DNA of 64,000 nucleotides, taken from contig NZ_LOHF01000008.1 in NCBI RefSeq assembly GCF_002158995.1, positions 93,593 to 157,592 on the forward strand, in the 5' to 3' direction. The stretch is from Pseudomonas caspiana. GTDB lineage: Bacteria > Pseudomonadota > Gammaproteobacteria > Pseudomonadales > Pseudomonadaceae. The number at the start of each line of letters is the position of its first letter. Within the stretch, counting starts at the first letter, position 1. Made by a program: the position numbers and the translations under genes. Under the pieces are notes generated by a model, which did no database searches, had not been told where the DNA came from, and was given only the letters and a program-made list of their open reading frames with translations. Positions 32,820-41,732 of this stretch are shown in pieces.

Positions 32820-34541
32820 CTACGAATTATTAAGTTCAGTAAGCTTACTTTTGAGGTTTCCATAAGGATGTTTAAGTCGTGACATCGCCTCTTCAAAGAA
32901 GTCAGAGCTTAAAGCACTCATTTTTTCTTCGTTTCGTATGATGCTGTACTCCGAAATATTAATGTTTTCTGGAAGTCGCTCAGCAGCAAGAATGATTTGA
33001 TGGCTCCCGCCTGCGGTCATAGCTAGGATTTCTATCATCTTTCCTAGATTTTTGTCATCTTGGCCTGACTGAGACGGTGTATCGACAACAAAAGGAAATA
33101 GAGGCGTGTCCCCCCACTTCAAGTTTGATGCGAGCATTGCAACATGGATTGCCAATATAGAGCGGGGTGCTGAGCTGCCGCCTGAGGACGACCTGGCGCC
33201 TGGGGTTGGATTGTCCACTTGCTCAGTCGCCGGAATATTTAGAGCTATTGATAGGTGTTCGAGTTGCGAAGAGTAATAGTCGGAGACAGATTTCAGTCGA
33301 TTCTTGTCATCAAACTTTTTCACCTCTCGGTCAAGCTTGCTCTCTTGTATTTCAAGGGTGTCTTTGGCAACGCTCAGCTCCCTACTTACTTGGTGAAAAG
33401 CTGAGTCAAGCGTCTTCTTGCTATACGAGGCCATTACATCTTCGAGCTTTAATCGAGCTCTTTTAGTGTTTAAAAGCATTTCAATTTTATTCGTTGTTTT
33501 TGATGCGCTAATCAGTTCACTGCGGAGCTTGGCTTCCCTTGGTCGTGTTTCTGCTAGTTTTTTACGGAGTTCTGCTTCTAGCGAGCTCATGGTTTCGATG
33601 TCGTTTGAAAGTTCTAGTTTAGCGTGAAAAGAATTTTGATGCTGGGTGCCGCAGGTAGGGCATTCAAGTGTGCTGTTTGGAATCTCTGATAGGAAACCTA
33701 AGTCTGCGGATAACTCCTGTCGAGCCTTGGTGACCAGAGCGACTTCTGAACTTATTTTTTGTCTCTCGTTGACAAGTAGTATTAGCTTGGCTTTTATTTC
33801 TGACTGTTTTTTTTGAAGGCTGTTGGACTGTCGGCCTAATTCATTTAGCTCGTTTCTAAAGACAGAGATGTTTAAGCTTGGAAGTCCTCTGGGAAGCAGC
33901 TCTGCTACTCTTTTGAAGGCGGATTTTTGGGCATCTAGTTCTTTCGCCTTGCTTTTAATCTCCTGCCTTACCGCGTCACGTTTCTGTGTGGCTGCAAAGT
34001 AAGAGTTTGGGCGCATTCCTAGGAAAAGCTGAAAAGTTGGCTTTTTCCACTGAGAGAATTGGGAAAGATTTTCGAAAGTATCCCAGTCGTGTCCCCAGCT
34101 ACCGTCTTGATCTATGTAGAAGGGGATCGTTAGGTAATCCATTCCTGCTCGTGAGAGAGTCTCACCACGAGGCCGCTTGAGTGTAAGATGGAAGCCAAAG
34201 AACTCGCTTATTTCCTTTTCCCAAGCACGAATAGTATCTGCCGCAATGATGATGTTTTCCGACTCATCAAAAAGACCGAAGGTTCTGCCGTCTCTAATCA
34301 CTAAATATTTTTTATCGTTGAAGGTAAACTCTAGGCCAGAGATAGTGTCCGGGTCCCAAGCGCCGACTTGGAATTTAGGAGGGTTACAGCCGAGAGTCCA
34401 GAATAAGGCTTTTGTTATTCTGGACTTTCCAGTTCCGTTACCGCCGAACAGAAGCGTCTTCGGGCCGAATTTCAAGGCTCTTCCTTTTCTCTCCTTCTCT
34501 GATACGAGCCAGAGCCTTTCGAAGATCACTTGCCGGTTCAT
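32820..34541 (-). CDS. Rad50/SMC-like ATPase with zinc hook, second gene of a defence-like pair, 573 aa
   Basis: Walker A GGNGTGKS (33-40), a coiled-coil middle, a CPTC zinc hook (294-297), an ABC-signature-like SSSGGSSAPR (451-460) and Walker B LFPFVVDTPSQSGQD (from 481) give the full layout of a Rad50/SbcC-type ATPase with short coils. The DTP-x-Q-x2-x-D form is usual in conflict-system ATPases (Lamassu LmuB, ABC-three-component). The ATG overlaps the stop of the nuclease gene (ATGA), so the two are coupled. It probably senses a DNA end or structure and licenses the partner. Confidence 0.8.
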   Translation of the reverse strand: MNRQVIFERLWLVSEKERKGRALKFGPKTLLFGGNGTGKSRITKALFWTLGCNPPKFQVGAWDPDTISGLEFTFNDKKYLVIRDGRTFGLFDESENIIIAADTIRAWEKEISEFFGFHLTLKRPRGETLSRAGMDYLTIPFYIDQDGSWGHDWDTFENLSQFSQWKKPTFQLFLGMRPNSYFAATQKRDAVRQEIKSKAKELDAQKSAFKRVAELLPRGLPSLNISVFRNELNELGRQSNSLQKKQSEIKAKLILLVNERQKISSEVALVTKARQELSADLGFLSEIPNSTLECPTCGTQHQNSFHAKLELSNDIETMSSLEAELRKKLAETRPREAKLRSELISASKTTNKIEMLLNTKRARLKLEDVMASYSKKTLDSAFHQVSRELSVAKDTLEIQESKLDREVKKFDDKNRLKSVSDYYSSQLEHLSIALNIPATEQVDNPTPGARSSSGGSSAPRSILAIHVAMLASNLKWGDTPLFPFVVDTPSQSGQDDKNLGKMIEILAMTAGGSHQIILAAERLPENINISEYSIIRNEEKMSALSSDFFEEAMSRLKHPYGNLKSKLTELNNS

Positions 34542-35710
34542 TCTGTTCCCTCAGATTTCTTATCAGCCGAAGTAGAGAGTATGTCGATGTTGATTCCATC
34601 GTTCAGCACCAATAGCGCTAGGGCGCTTAAATAGGGTTTGCTAAGGTTGGCGATCTTCTCTGGATGCGCTTCCAGAGTATTTTTTACAAGTAAATCCATT
34701 AGTTCGCCAAGTGAGTGTGTTGAAGCATTTTTGATTATTAAGCTGAACTCTGAAAGCATTGCGCTAGCTGCCAGTTTAAACTGGATGTTGGTGCGTGTAG
34801 CGGCGTCAGTACAGACTTCGACTTGAAATTTCTTGATTTCCCTTATCGCAAAAAAAGGGTATCTTTCGGAGGTCAATGAAGTAATGGCCTCATCAAAAAT
34901 TGATTGGGTTGGATGTCTGGAGTTAGCGGCCTGCGATAGTATTTTTAGAGCTTCTTCTTTAGATAGTAGGCGAGGCCTCAGCTCCTCAAATGAGGATGCT
35001 AGCGAGGTGCTGGAAGCTTTGCTTTGAATATGTGACGCTAAAACTCGGGCGGCTACTGTAGAGTGGGGCAGTGTAAACGGGAGAATTGAATTGGCTGCAA
35101 GGTCGCTTAGCTTTCCGCCGACAAATAATTCTTGCTGCGCCAGTGGTAGGTTGGTTTTACTGATATAGATATTATCTAGTCCTACAGCAGCGGGTAATAG
35201 TTTAAGTTCAGATGCAATGGCCGAGGTTATAGCGTCTTTATCTTTTTGGGGGAAAGAGTCAAATTTTCCGTTTGAAATAGATATAGATGTGCCTTCCTCA
35301 GACTTTGTTTTGACTCCTATGTTGGAAACGAAGTATAGTTTTACTGGATGCCCAGTAAAACTTGCTCTTCGGCTGTACATTTTTGAGAGTATTGATAGTT
35401 CGTGGCCTGAAGATAGTTTCTTTCCCTTCGCATATAACGAGTTTATCGTCCAGTCAGCTTTTTGTTCGTTTTTCTTGACCTGATATAGCTTTATTCGGGT
35501 GGGGGCTGTTGAGGAGTCTAGGATGGCGACATCCTCTTTGAATTCCAGCACGACTGCAAAATCTGTTTCTGTTTCAAGAAGTTCTGCGACAGTGAGGGCT
35601 GCCCACCACTGCTGGAAGGTAAATCCTAATGTTGCGTTGGCTCCTTTTTTTTCGTCCTCAAAGGAGTCGTGAAGGAGTAGATCTAAGCTGTCACTTTTCT
35701 TGGATCGCAC
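34538..35710 (-). CDS. DUF4297 (Cap4-type) nuclease, effector of a defence-like pair, 390 aa
   Basis: The N-terminus has GFTFQQWWAALTVAELL, VVLEFKEDVAIL (Glu56, Asp60) and IKLYQVKK (Gln77, Lys79), the PD-(D/E)xK core of DUF4297/Cap4 dsDNA endonucleases. The C-terminal two-thirds are helical and probably bind the ATPase. GTG at 35710 is the start, with GAAGAGAG upstream. Effectors of this type cut DNA upon activation in Lamassu and CBASS. Here it is coupled to a Rad50-like ATPase with no separate middle component visible. Confidence 0.75.
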   Translation of the reverse strand: MRSKKSDSLDLLLHDSFEDEKKGANATLGFTFQQWWAALTVAELLETETDFAVVLEFKEDVAILDSSTAPTRIKLYQVKKNEQKADWTINSLYAKGKKLSSGHELSILSKMYSRRASFTGHPVKLYFVSNIGVKTKSEEGTSISISNGKFDSFPQKDKDAITSAIASELKLLPAAVGLDNIYISKTNLPLAQQELFVGGKLSDLAANSILPFTLPHSTVAARVLASHIQSKASSTSLASSFEELRPRLLSKEEALKILSQAANSRHPTQSIFDEAITSLTSERYPFFAIREIKKFQVEVCTDAATRTNIQFKLAASAMLSEFSLIIKNASTHSLGELMDLLVKNTLEAHPEKIANLSKPYLSALALLVLNDGINIDILSTSADKKSEGTE

Positions 35711-35846
35711 GAGGATACTCTCTTCTACCTACAAGCAGTTGAATTGGGTGAGAGTGCTTTTTTGCGAGAGTATCGAGCATCCATGCAAAATCTTCCTTTG
35801 AAAAACTGAGTTCAGCTAGCTTGTGCTGGCAATCTGGTTCTTCATT
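35691..35846 (-). pseudogene. C-terminal fragment of an unidentified upstream gene
   Basis: An open stretch of 52 codons in a frame overlapping the nuclease start by 20 bp. It has protein-like composition (SKEDFAWMLDTLAKKHSHP, then QLLVGRREYPRAI) but no start codon after the preceding stop at 35847-35849. It could be the end of a truncated third gene of the operon. It could also be chance. Confidence 0.3.
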
Positions 35847-36001
35847 TTACTGCTTGTTGGGCCTCATATTGCAAGTAGCCTTTCGAGGACCAGTGTCTTC
35901 AGGGGTTTGGTGCTGCGAGCCCAGATTAATCGGGAAGGCGCTGGTAGCGCCAAGACGAGTATGTGCTAGCTCCACAGGTTGCGCAGGGCTTGGTGAATTC
36001 C

Positions 36002-36079
36002 GGTCAGATCCGGAAGGAGGCAGCCACAGCGGGAACATTGTGTGCCGGGGTGTGGCTGGTGGGGGCACCACCTATCTTT
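36002..36079 (+). repeat. Truncated copy of the 4.5S RNA 3' part
   Basis: Matches 29921-29998 with three differences (a G for A in the domain IV loop region, and GC for TT near the closing stem). It lacks the 5' half, so it cannot fold into a working 4.5S RNA. It is the right boundary of the island. Confidence 0.9.
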
Positions 36080-36192
36080 TAACTCGCTAGCTCTAGTGGG
36101 TATCTGTAAAAAAATCCGGTTTTTGATCAGCGTTCAGGGTTTCCTGAATATCGTGCCGCGTCGTCTGCGAATCCGTTTCACCCTCAATCGCT

Positions 36193-36984
36193 TTAGACAT
36201 AGATCTGCTTCGTCACCTTCTTTGGAAAATACCTGTCCACCAACGCATACAGCGCCGCCGCCGTTTCAGCGTCCACCACGCCATCATATTTTTGCGGGCG
36301 GAAATGCAGCTGGAATGCCCGGATCAGGTTTTTGTATCCACTGTCAGTCATCGCAGGGGTTGGGTCATACCCGTAACGGCCTAGCTTCGCGATCATGTCG
36401 GCTTTGGCGGGCAGGGCGGTGCTGAACTGTGCCTGATAGTTCTGTTTGGTTGCTTCGTCATACCACGCGCCAATACCGGCATCGTGAAGTGCTTTCCAGG
36501 GGAATGCAGCACCGGGATCGCTTTTACGGCCGATGGCGATATCGCTGTGGCCGACGACGTTAACCGGGGTTATATCGGGGTAGCGCTGGAGGATGTTCTT
36601 TGCCAACTCCTTGACTGCCTCTATTTGCGTGGGGTTATAGGGCGGGAAGGTGAAAACGCCTTTGTCTTCGGTGGCCACATAAACGATTTCTACTCCGATG
36701 GCTGTGTCGTTTAGGTTGTAACGCTTCGCCCATCCGCTGACGCCTGCATGCCATGCGCGTTCGCCTTCATCGACGAGGTTGAAAATGCGCATATCGGTGA
36801 AACCCGCGTCGGTGTAGGTTTTATCGCTTGGGTCCGGGACGAGATAATGCGTGCTGACTGAAGGGCCGGTGAGCGCGGCGACTGATTGTCGGAAGTTACA
36901 GGCCGTGTAGTGCATGACCAGAAAACGGGTGCGGTGATTGAAGCTTTTGGTGGCGCGGTAGCTGTTGTAATCGATAGCGTACAT
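36193..36984 (-). CDS. N-acetylmuramoyl-L-alanine amidase with peptidoglycan-binding domain, 263 aa
   Basis: Cleaves the amide bond between muramic acid and the stem peptide. The Ami_2 domain has His25 (MHYTA), the GVEI block and VVGHSDIAIGRKSDPGAAFPW with the zinc His and catalytic Lys. The C-terminal 60 residues form a PG_binding_1-like domain (IRAFQLHFRPQKYDGVVD). No signal peptide is visible in this start. It resembles AmpD/AmiD-type amidases. Confidence 0.9.
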   Translation of the reverse strand: MYAIDYNSYRATKSFNHRTRFLVMHYTACNFRQSVAALTGPSVSTHYLVPDPSDKTYTDAGFTDMRIFNLVDEGERAWHAGVSGWAKRYNLNDTAIGVEIVYVATEDKGVFTFPPYNPTQIEAVKELAKNILQRYPDITPVNVVGHSDIAIGRKSDPGAAFPWKALHDAGIGAWYDEATKQNYQAQFSTALPAKADMIAKLGRYGYDPTPAMTDSGYKNLIRAFQLHFRPQKYDGVVDAETAAALYALVDRYFPKKVTKQIYV

Positions 36985-37301
36985 CGGTGAATCCTGCAGA
37001 GCGTGAATGAGAAATCACGCTAGCATCGAGCGATTTTTGGATGGCTTTAGGTATGTACTACATGTTGGTTTTTTTGGTGTTTAAAGTAGTCACCCTTCGA
37101 TGCCTGGTGTCAGGAACGCTCACCGACGGGGTGGATGCGGCAGGTCGAATAGTCGAGGCGAAGAGCTTCCGAGTATCCTGTAAGCGCGTCAATCGCTTAG
37201 GAACCCTACGTTTACCATGGCCTAAATTTGGCCTACCATCAGGCCAGTCCTCGCGGTAGGACTGGCACGGCTTACGTATGTATTCCTGGAGGCACTGATT
37301 C
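36985..37301. other. Intergenic region upstream of the toxin-antitoxin operon
   Basis: Contains a 6-bp inverted repeat at 37001-37020 and the larger palindrome at 37243-37266 described separately. No gene is seen. Confidence 0.45.
37243..37266 (+). promoter_or_regulatory. Palindrome upstream of the antitoxin gene, possible operator
   Basis: GCCAGTCCT-CGCGGT-AGGACTGGC: perfect 9-bp arms with 6-nt centre, about 35 bp before the antitoxin ATG. Toxin-antitoxin operons are usually self-repressed through such palindromes. A terminator role is less likely because no T-tract follows. Confidence 0.5.
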
Positions 37302-37574
37302 ATGCGCATCGAAACCATCAGCTACTTGAAAAAAAACGCAGCGACACTGGACGTATCTGAACCTATGGTAGTAACGCAAAATGGCATTCCAGCCTATGTG
37401 GTTGAATCGTACACGGAGCGCAAGCGCCGAGATGAAGCCATCGCATTGATCAAGCTCATGGCTTTGGCGTCTCGGGACAAGGAGCAAGGCAAGCTCATCT
37501 CAGGCGATACCCTGATGAGTCGACTGGCCCATCGTTGCCATCAATACCAAGAGGAAAATGATGGCGAAGTTTAA
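37302..37574 (+). CDS. Type II antitoxin, Phd/YefM-like, 90 aa
   Basis: Small antitoxin with N-terminal DNA-binding fold ([30 protein letters not shown]) as in Phd/YefM proteins and a flexible C-terminus that would wrap the toxin. GGAGG lies 9 bases before the ATG. It overlaps the toxin gene by 17 bp, the usual order. Confidence 0.88.
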   Translation: MRIETISYLKKNAATLDVSEPMVVTQNGIPAYVVESYTERKRRDEAIALIKLMALASRDKEQGKLISGDTLMSRLAHRCHQYQEENDGEV

Positions 37575-37905
37575 GATCCAATACGCTTCCACTGCTGAGC
37601 AAAGCCTATATTCCCAGATCACCCACCTGCAGCCTTACGTCGGCAATGCTGGCGCACAGCAGAAGCTGTCGCGGTTGATTGTAGAGGTTGAAGCTTTGCT
37701 GTCAGTAAACCCACTTGCTTATCCGATCAGCCCTCAAGCAAGCCTCTTCGGCATCACCCAGTATCGGGAGCTAAATCATGAGGGTTACCGCATTTTTTTC
37801 GAATTTTTCGACAGTGAGCAACTTGTCGTGGTGGGCCTGATCTTGGCGCAAAAGCAAAGCGTCGAAGACCAGTTGATCAACTACTGCCTGATGTTTGACC
37901 GATAG
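37558..37905 (+). CDS. Type II toxin, RelE/ParE superfamily, 115 aa
   Basis: The sequence [50 protein letters not shown] and a C-terminal [15 protein letters not shown] fits the ParE/RelE fold, a ribosome-dependent RNase or gyrase poison. It pairs with the antitoxin upstream. Which activity it has cannot be read. ATG at 37558 or 37561. Confidence 0.85.
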   Translation: MMAKFKIQYASTAEQSLYSQITHLQPYVGNAGAQQKLSRLIVEVEALLSVNPLAYPISPQASLFGITQYRELNHEGYRIFFEFFDSEQLVVVGLILAQKQSVEDQLINYCLMFDR

Positions 37906-37936
37906 AACGTTTCCGCCAAGAGCGCCTGAGGTCGTC

Positions 37937-38197
37937 ATGAGCAAAGTCGAAGACAGCTTACTATCTGACAGAGCCATCGAGTATCTTGAAGCCCTCATCC
38001 CCGAATTGGCCGCTGGTGCGACTCATGCAGCCTATGTCCGGGCTCTTGCAGCAGGTCACACCGTACTGAAGGTTGAAGGCTCAAACGTCGTTGCATCCTG
38101 TGCCGAAGGTCAACAGGTTATTGCCTCTATAAAGCCGCGCCGTAAAGTGCCAGTCGGCGAAGTCATCAAGGTTCGCCGTTTGAATCTCGATATCTAG
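37937..38197 (+). CDS. Hypothetical protein following the toxin gene, 86 aa
   Basis: GAGG lies 6 bases before ATG at 37937. A helical N-terminus and a beta-rich tail (TVLKVEGSNVVASCAEG, IKPRRKVPVGEVIKVRR). It is 31 bp after the toxin stop in the same direction and may belong to the operon as a third component. The family is common in pseudomonads but not named here. Confidence 0.65.
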   Translation: MSKVEDSLLSDRAIEYLEALIPELAAGATHAAYVRALAAGHTVLKVEGSNVVASCAEGQQVIASIKPRRKVPVGEVIKVRRLNLDI

Positions 38198-38236
38198 GCA
38201 TGGAGTATTCGAGATATTTCCCCGTAAGTGCACGCC

Positions 38237-38827
38237 TCAATAAGGCGTCCCCTTCGCCCGCTGATCCCTCAACGCCCGCGCATACCACTCGAACTCGTCC
38301 AGAAACCGGTTCATCTGTTTCAGCGTGCGCGCTTCTGTAGGCTGTCCGTTATCCGCCAGGGCGTCGCCGATGCGGGGGATGGAAAACAGGCTGGGGATGC
38401 TCGGCATGCCCAGTTCTCCCACGATCATGCGCAACTGCATCGCCGCCCGTACTCCGCCAAAACCTCCTGCTGAGTAACAAGTGATCGCCGAGGGGCGCCA
38501 GAAGTACTCCTCCAGGAAGTGGTCGAGCAGGTTTTTCAGTGCCGGCGGGACGCCGTGATTGTATTCGGCGCTGACCAGCAGAAATCCATCGGCGCGGCGA
38601 TAAAGGGTGGCGAGTTGTTCCAGTTCTGCTGGCGCTTGCCCGGCTGGATACTCCTTGTACATCCGGTCCAGCAGAGGCAGGCGCGTCACCATGGGGTCGA
38701 CCAGGACGGCTTCGTGGCCGCGCTGCTCAAGGGCGCTCAAAAGCAGGCGTACGGCTTTGATGCCTTGACGGTCACTGCGCACGGAGCCTAGCAATACAGC
38801 GATGGTCAGAGGTTGGGTGTCGGTCAT
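38237..38827 (-). CDS. NADPH-dependent FMN reductase, 196 aa
   Basis: A flavodoxin-like oxidoreductase with LLGSVRSDRQG for FMN phosphate binding and SAEYNHGVPPALKNLLD. It reduces FMN or quinones. The LysR gene next door (38968) reads the same way, so control is not obvious. Confidence 0.92.
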   Translation of the reverse strand: MTDTQPLTIAVLLGSVRSDRQGIKAVRLLLSALEQRGHEAVLVDPMVTRLPLLDRMYKEYPAGQAPAELEQLATLYRRADGFLLVSAEYNHGVPPALKNLLDHFLEEYFWRPSAITCYSAGGFGGVRAAMQLRMIVGELGMPSIPSLFSIPRIGDALADNGQPTEARTLKQMNRFLDEFEWYARALRDQRAKGTPY

Positions 38828-38967
38828 GGTCGGGGCTCCAAGGGTAGCGTTACGAAACGATCTTCGGAAAAAAGGTCATTTGAGTTTCGTTCAGCCTAGT
38901 CGCTGGAGCGGGGTAGCTAAAAAACAGGCCGTTTAGGCCACGATATTTTTATCGTTTCAGTCCACCG

Positions 38968-39879
38968 TCACGCAGCACCCGCCTCAAAACGTAGATCCTC
39001 CCGCAACGCCTCAACACAAAAATCCACGAATGAGCGCACCTTCGAAGAGCCTCGGCGGCCTTCGAGGTACACCACATGTACCGGCTCCGGTGCGATTTCA
39101 AATGCTTGCAGCACGCATGCGAGCTTTCCGTCCTGCAGGTGTTCGCGTATCTGATAGTGCGGCACTTGGGTCAGCCCCCAATCCTGAACGGTTGCTCTGA
39201 TCGCAGCCTGAAATGACGTCAGGCTGAGCCTTGAGCCCACGTCCACCGAGTAGTCGTGCCCATCTATTCGAAACTGCCATTGAGGGGGCCGTTCTGCTGC
39301 GGAGGTCGAGATGGTCGCGTGCTGCCGCAGGTCATCCGGATGCTGCGGGGTGCCATGTTCGGCCAGATAAGCAGGGGAAGCGCAGACCATGCGGCGCACG
39401 CTGCCGACGGGGATGGCTGTCAACGATGAGTCGGGCAGCGTGCCAATGCGTACGGCGACGTCAACGCCTTCATCCAGCATGGACACGACCCGGTCAACCA
39501 GAATGGCCCGAATCTCCACGGTCGGGTGTCGACTGAGAAACCGGGTCATCAGTGGAGTGACATGCAGCGCGCCGAACATCTGTGGCGCGGTCACCGTCAG
39601 TAGTCCACCCGGGACCGCATGCAGCCCGCCCGCTGCGTTTTCCGCCTCATTGAGGTCGGCAAGTAAACGGCGGCAATCAATGGCGAACCGTTGTCCCGCT
39701 TCGGTGAGCCGCATGTTGCGCGTGTTGCGCACAACCAGCAGCACCCCCAGACGGCTTTCGAGGCTGGCCACGGCCCGTGTGACCGTGGCCGTGGACAGCC
39801 CGACATGGCGAGCCACCCCGGCAAAGCTGGTTTGCTCGGCCAAAGCAGCAAAAAGCGTCATCTCCTGAATCCGATCCAT
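38968..39879 (-). CDS. LysR-family transcriptional regulator, 303 aa
   Basis: Normal length with N-terminal helix-turn-helix (SFAGVARHVGLSTATVTRAVASLE) and effector domain. It is divergent from the hydrolase gene at 40024 with about 145 bp between, so that gene is the likely target. The FMN reductase downstream may be co-transcribed or independent. Confidence 0.93.
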   Translation of the reverse strand: MDRIQEMTLFAALAEQTSFAGVARHVGLSTATVTRAVASLESRLGVLLVVRNTRNMRLTEAGQRFAIDCRRLLADLNEAENAAGGLHAVPGGLLTVTAPQMFGALHVTPLMTRFLSRHPTVEIRAILVDRVVSMLDEGVDVAVRIGTLPDSSLTAIPVGSVRRMVCASPAYLAEHGTPQHPDDLRQHATISTSAAERPPQWQFRIDGHDYSVDVGSRLSLTSFQAAIRATVQDWGLTQVPHYQIREHLQDGKLACVLQAFEIAPEPVHVVYLEGRRGSSKVRSFVDFCVEALREDLRFEAGAA

Positions 39880-40023
39880 ATACCGCTCACCGCGTGATGT
39901 GACTTGCCAGAGATCCTACCAGCATTGCAGAAACGGAAATGGTCAATTGAGTTGGCTGGTCATTCTCTACACCTTACTCAATGAATAGCATTGAGCTCAC
40001 TTCATTCAGAGTGGGTTCTTGTC

Positions 40024-41046
40024 ATGAACAATTCCGATCCAGCGTCTGGCATCAGCCGGCGCAAGGTTTTGCAGGCGTCTGCGGTAGGCGCCGCTTCTGC
40101 TATCGGTGCTTCTTTTGTGAGCGCCGCTTCATCCATCAAAGGTCCTGCGACCAAGGGAAACGATATGGCACTCGATGATGCTTTGCGCGTCACGTATCAC
40201 ACGCAGCAAGTGGGTGAGGTAGAGGTCTTCTACCGTGAAGCCGGCCCCAAGGACGCCCCGGTGCTTTTGCTGCTGCACGGCTTTCCGACAGCGAGCCACA
40301 TGTTCCGTGATCTGATGCCGTTGCTGGCTAGCCAGTACCGTTTGATCGCACCGGATTTGCCCGGTTTCGGTAACACCAAAGCGCCGCAACGCGGGCAGTT
40401 CGCGTACATCTTCGAGAATCTCTACAAAGTGATCGAGGGCTTCACCGAGGCGTTGGGCTTGAAGAAGTACGCGCTGTACATATTCGACTACGGTGCGCCA
40501 ACCGGCTTGCGTCTTGCCGCTGCAAACCCAGAGAAGGTGACGGCGATTATCAGCCAGAATGGCAACGCCTATCTGGAGGGCTTCAGCGATCAATGGGACC
40601 CGTGGCAAGCCTATTGGCGCGATCCGTCCGCCGCCAATCGCGAGGCCTGCCGCCCATCGTTATCACCGCAGACAATCCGTGACTGGCAATATGGCACGGG
40701 TGCAGACCCGCAAAAGCTTTCCCCGGACGGCTATAACCTCGACATCCTGTACATGGCACGGCCCGGCGCAGAAGAAATCCAGCTGGACCTTATTCTCGAT
40801 TACCGCACTAACGTTGCGGCCTATCCTGCATTTCAGGCGTACCTGCGCAAACATCAGCCGCCACTACTGGCTGTTTGGGGCAAGCATGATCCGGCGTTCA
40901 TCCCGCCGGGGGCTGAGGCGTACCGTAAAGATATTCCGGATGCGGAAGTGCATCTGCTGGATGCCGGCCACTTCGCGCTGGAAACCCATGCGCCAGAAGT
41001 TGCTGAGTACATCGGCGAATTTCTCTCGCGCAAGCTGAAGGGGTAA
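40024..41046 (+). CDS. Alpha/beta hydrolase, epoxide hydrolase/dehalogenase type, Tat-exported, 340 aa
   Basis: The N-terminus ISRRKVLQASAVGAASA is a twin-arginine signal, so the folded enzyme is sent to the periplasm. HGFPTASHMFRDLMP is the oxyanion region and DLPGFGNT follows. The nucleophile elbow YIFDYGAPTG carries Asp instead of Ser, as in epoxide hydrolases and haloalkane dehalogenases, and DAGHFALETH has the catalytic His. ATG at 40024 directly precedes the Tat motif, so it is preferred to an upstream start. Substrate unknown. Confidence 0.88.
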   Translation: MNNSDPASGISRRKVLQASAVGAASAIGASFVSAASSIKGPATKGNDMALDDALRVTYHTQQVGEVEVFYREAGPKDAPVLLLLHGFPTASHMFRDLMPLLASQYRLIAPDLPGFGNTKAPQRGQFAYIFENLYKVIEGFTEALGLKKYALYIFDYGAPTGLRLAAANPEKVTAIISQNGNAYLEGFSDQWDPWQAYWRDPSAANREACRPSLSPQTIRDWQYGTGADPQKLSPDGYNLDILYMARPGAEEIQLDLILDYRTNVAAYPAFQAYLRKHQPPLLAVWGKHDPAFIPPGAEAYRKDIPDAEVHLLDAGHFALETHAPEVAEYIGEFLSRKLKG

Positions 41047-41257
41047 GCGGCCTGGGTGCTATGCAGGCGTGCGGTCCACCGGGTGTAAGTGTTCAAACGC
41101 ACGCCTGTTTAATGCAGTATTGACGCTGCGCCTGTTGCTGATATTTAAAGCGGATAGGCGCATGGAGTCAGCAGTGGGTTCTGAAGTTATTAATGGTGCT
41201 TGATTACCTGGAAGGCACTGCGCTTCAACTTGAATTCAAAAGGACTGGAGCGCGCAA

Positions 41258-41728
41258 ATGATGCTTGCCACAACTGATCATCGTCCCGACGTTACTTTGA
41301 CCCCTGCTCAACAAAGCGATCTGGACGACCTGGTCGCCATTCGGATTGAAGCCATGCGCGAAAGTCTGGAGCGGGTAGGGCGATTTGATCCGGTGCGTGC
41401 TCGCGAGCGTTTTGTCAGTGGCTTTGAGGCGGGTAATACGCGTTACATCGAAGTGGCCGGTGAGCGCGTTGGCTTCGTTGTGGTCAAGCAACAGGGCGCT
41501 GAATTGCTGCTTGACCACTTGTACCTGAAGCGGGTCGCGCAAGGTTCAGGTGTAGGCGCTGCGGTGCTGTCGCTGATATTCCAAGAGGCGGATGCTGTTG
41601 CACTGCCGATTAAAGTCGGGGCACTCAAAGAGAGCGATTCGAATCGGTTTTATGTCCGTCACGGCTTTCAGTTTTTAGAAAGTGGCGAGTTCGATCATTA
41701 CTATGTTCGCTTTAACCCTCCTGGCTAA
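41258..41728 (+). CDS. GNAT-family N-acetyltransferase, 156 aa
   Basis: Motif A region (LYLKRVAQGSGVGAAVLSLI) and RFYVRHGFQFLESGE fit the GNAT fold. Substrate unknown. It stands alone, convergent with the GFA gene. Confidence 0.88.
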   Translation: MMLATTDHRPDVTLTPAQQSDLDDLVAIRIEAMRESLERVGRFDPVRARERFVSGFEAGNTRYIEVAGERVGFVVVKQQGAELLLDHLYLKRVAQGSGVGAAVLSLIFQEADAVALPIKVGALKESDSNRFYVRHGFQFLESGEFDHYYVRFNPPG

Positions 41729-41732
41729 CCGA

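Larger units (their letters stand above)
29921..36079. mobile_element. 6.1 kb accessory island inserted at ffs
   Basis: Bounded by direct repeats of the ffs 3' half, 29921-29998 and 36002-36079 (75 of 78 bases identical by eye). Gene content is accessory: an interrupted HEPN gene, a putative AbiC-like membrane protein, an IS66 relic, and a nuclease/ATPase pair. Base composition is lower in GC than the flanks. No integrase is visible, so it is probably an immobile remnant or was mobilised in trans. Confidence 0.75.

Noticed and set aside
35847-36071. A 74-codon minus-strand frame across the ffs copy
   Set aside because: It reads through the RNA-derived repeat and has the composition of a shadow frame.
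36002-36079. Second 4.5S RNA gene
   Set aside because: The 5' half is absent, so the hairpin cannot form. It is the repeat left by insertion.
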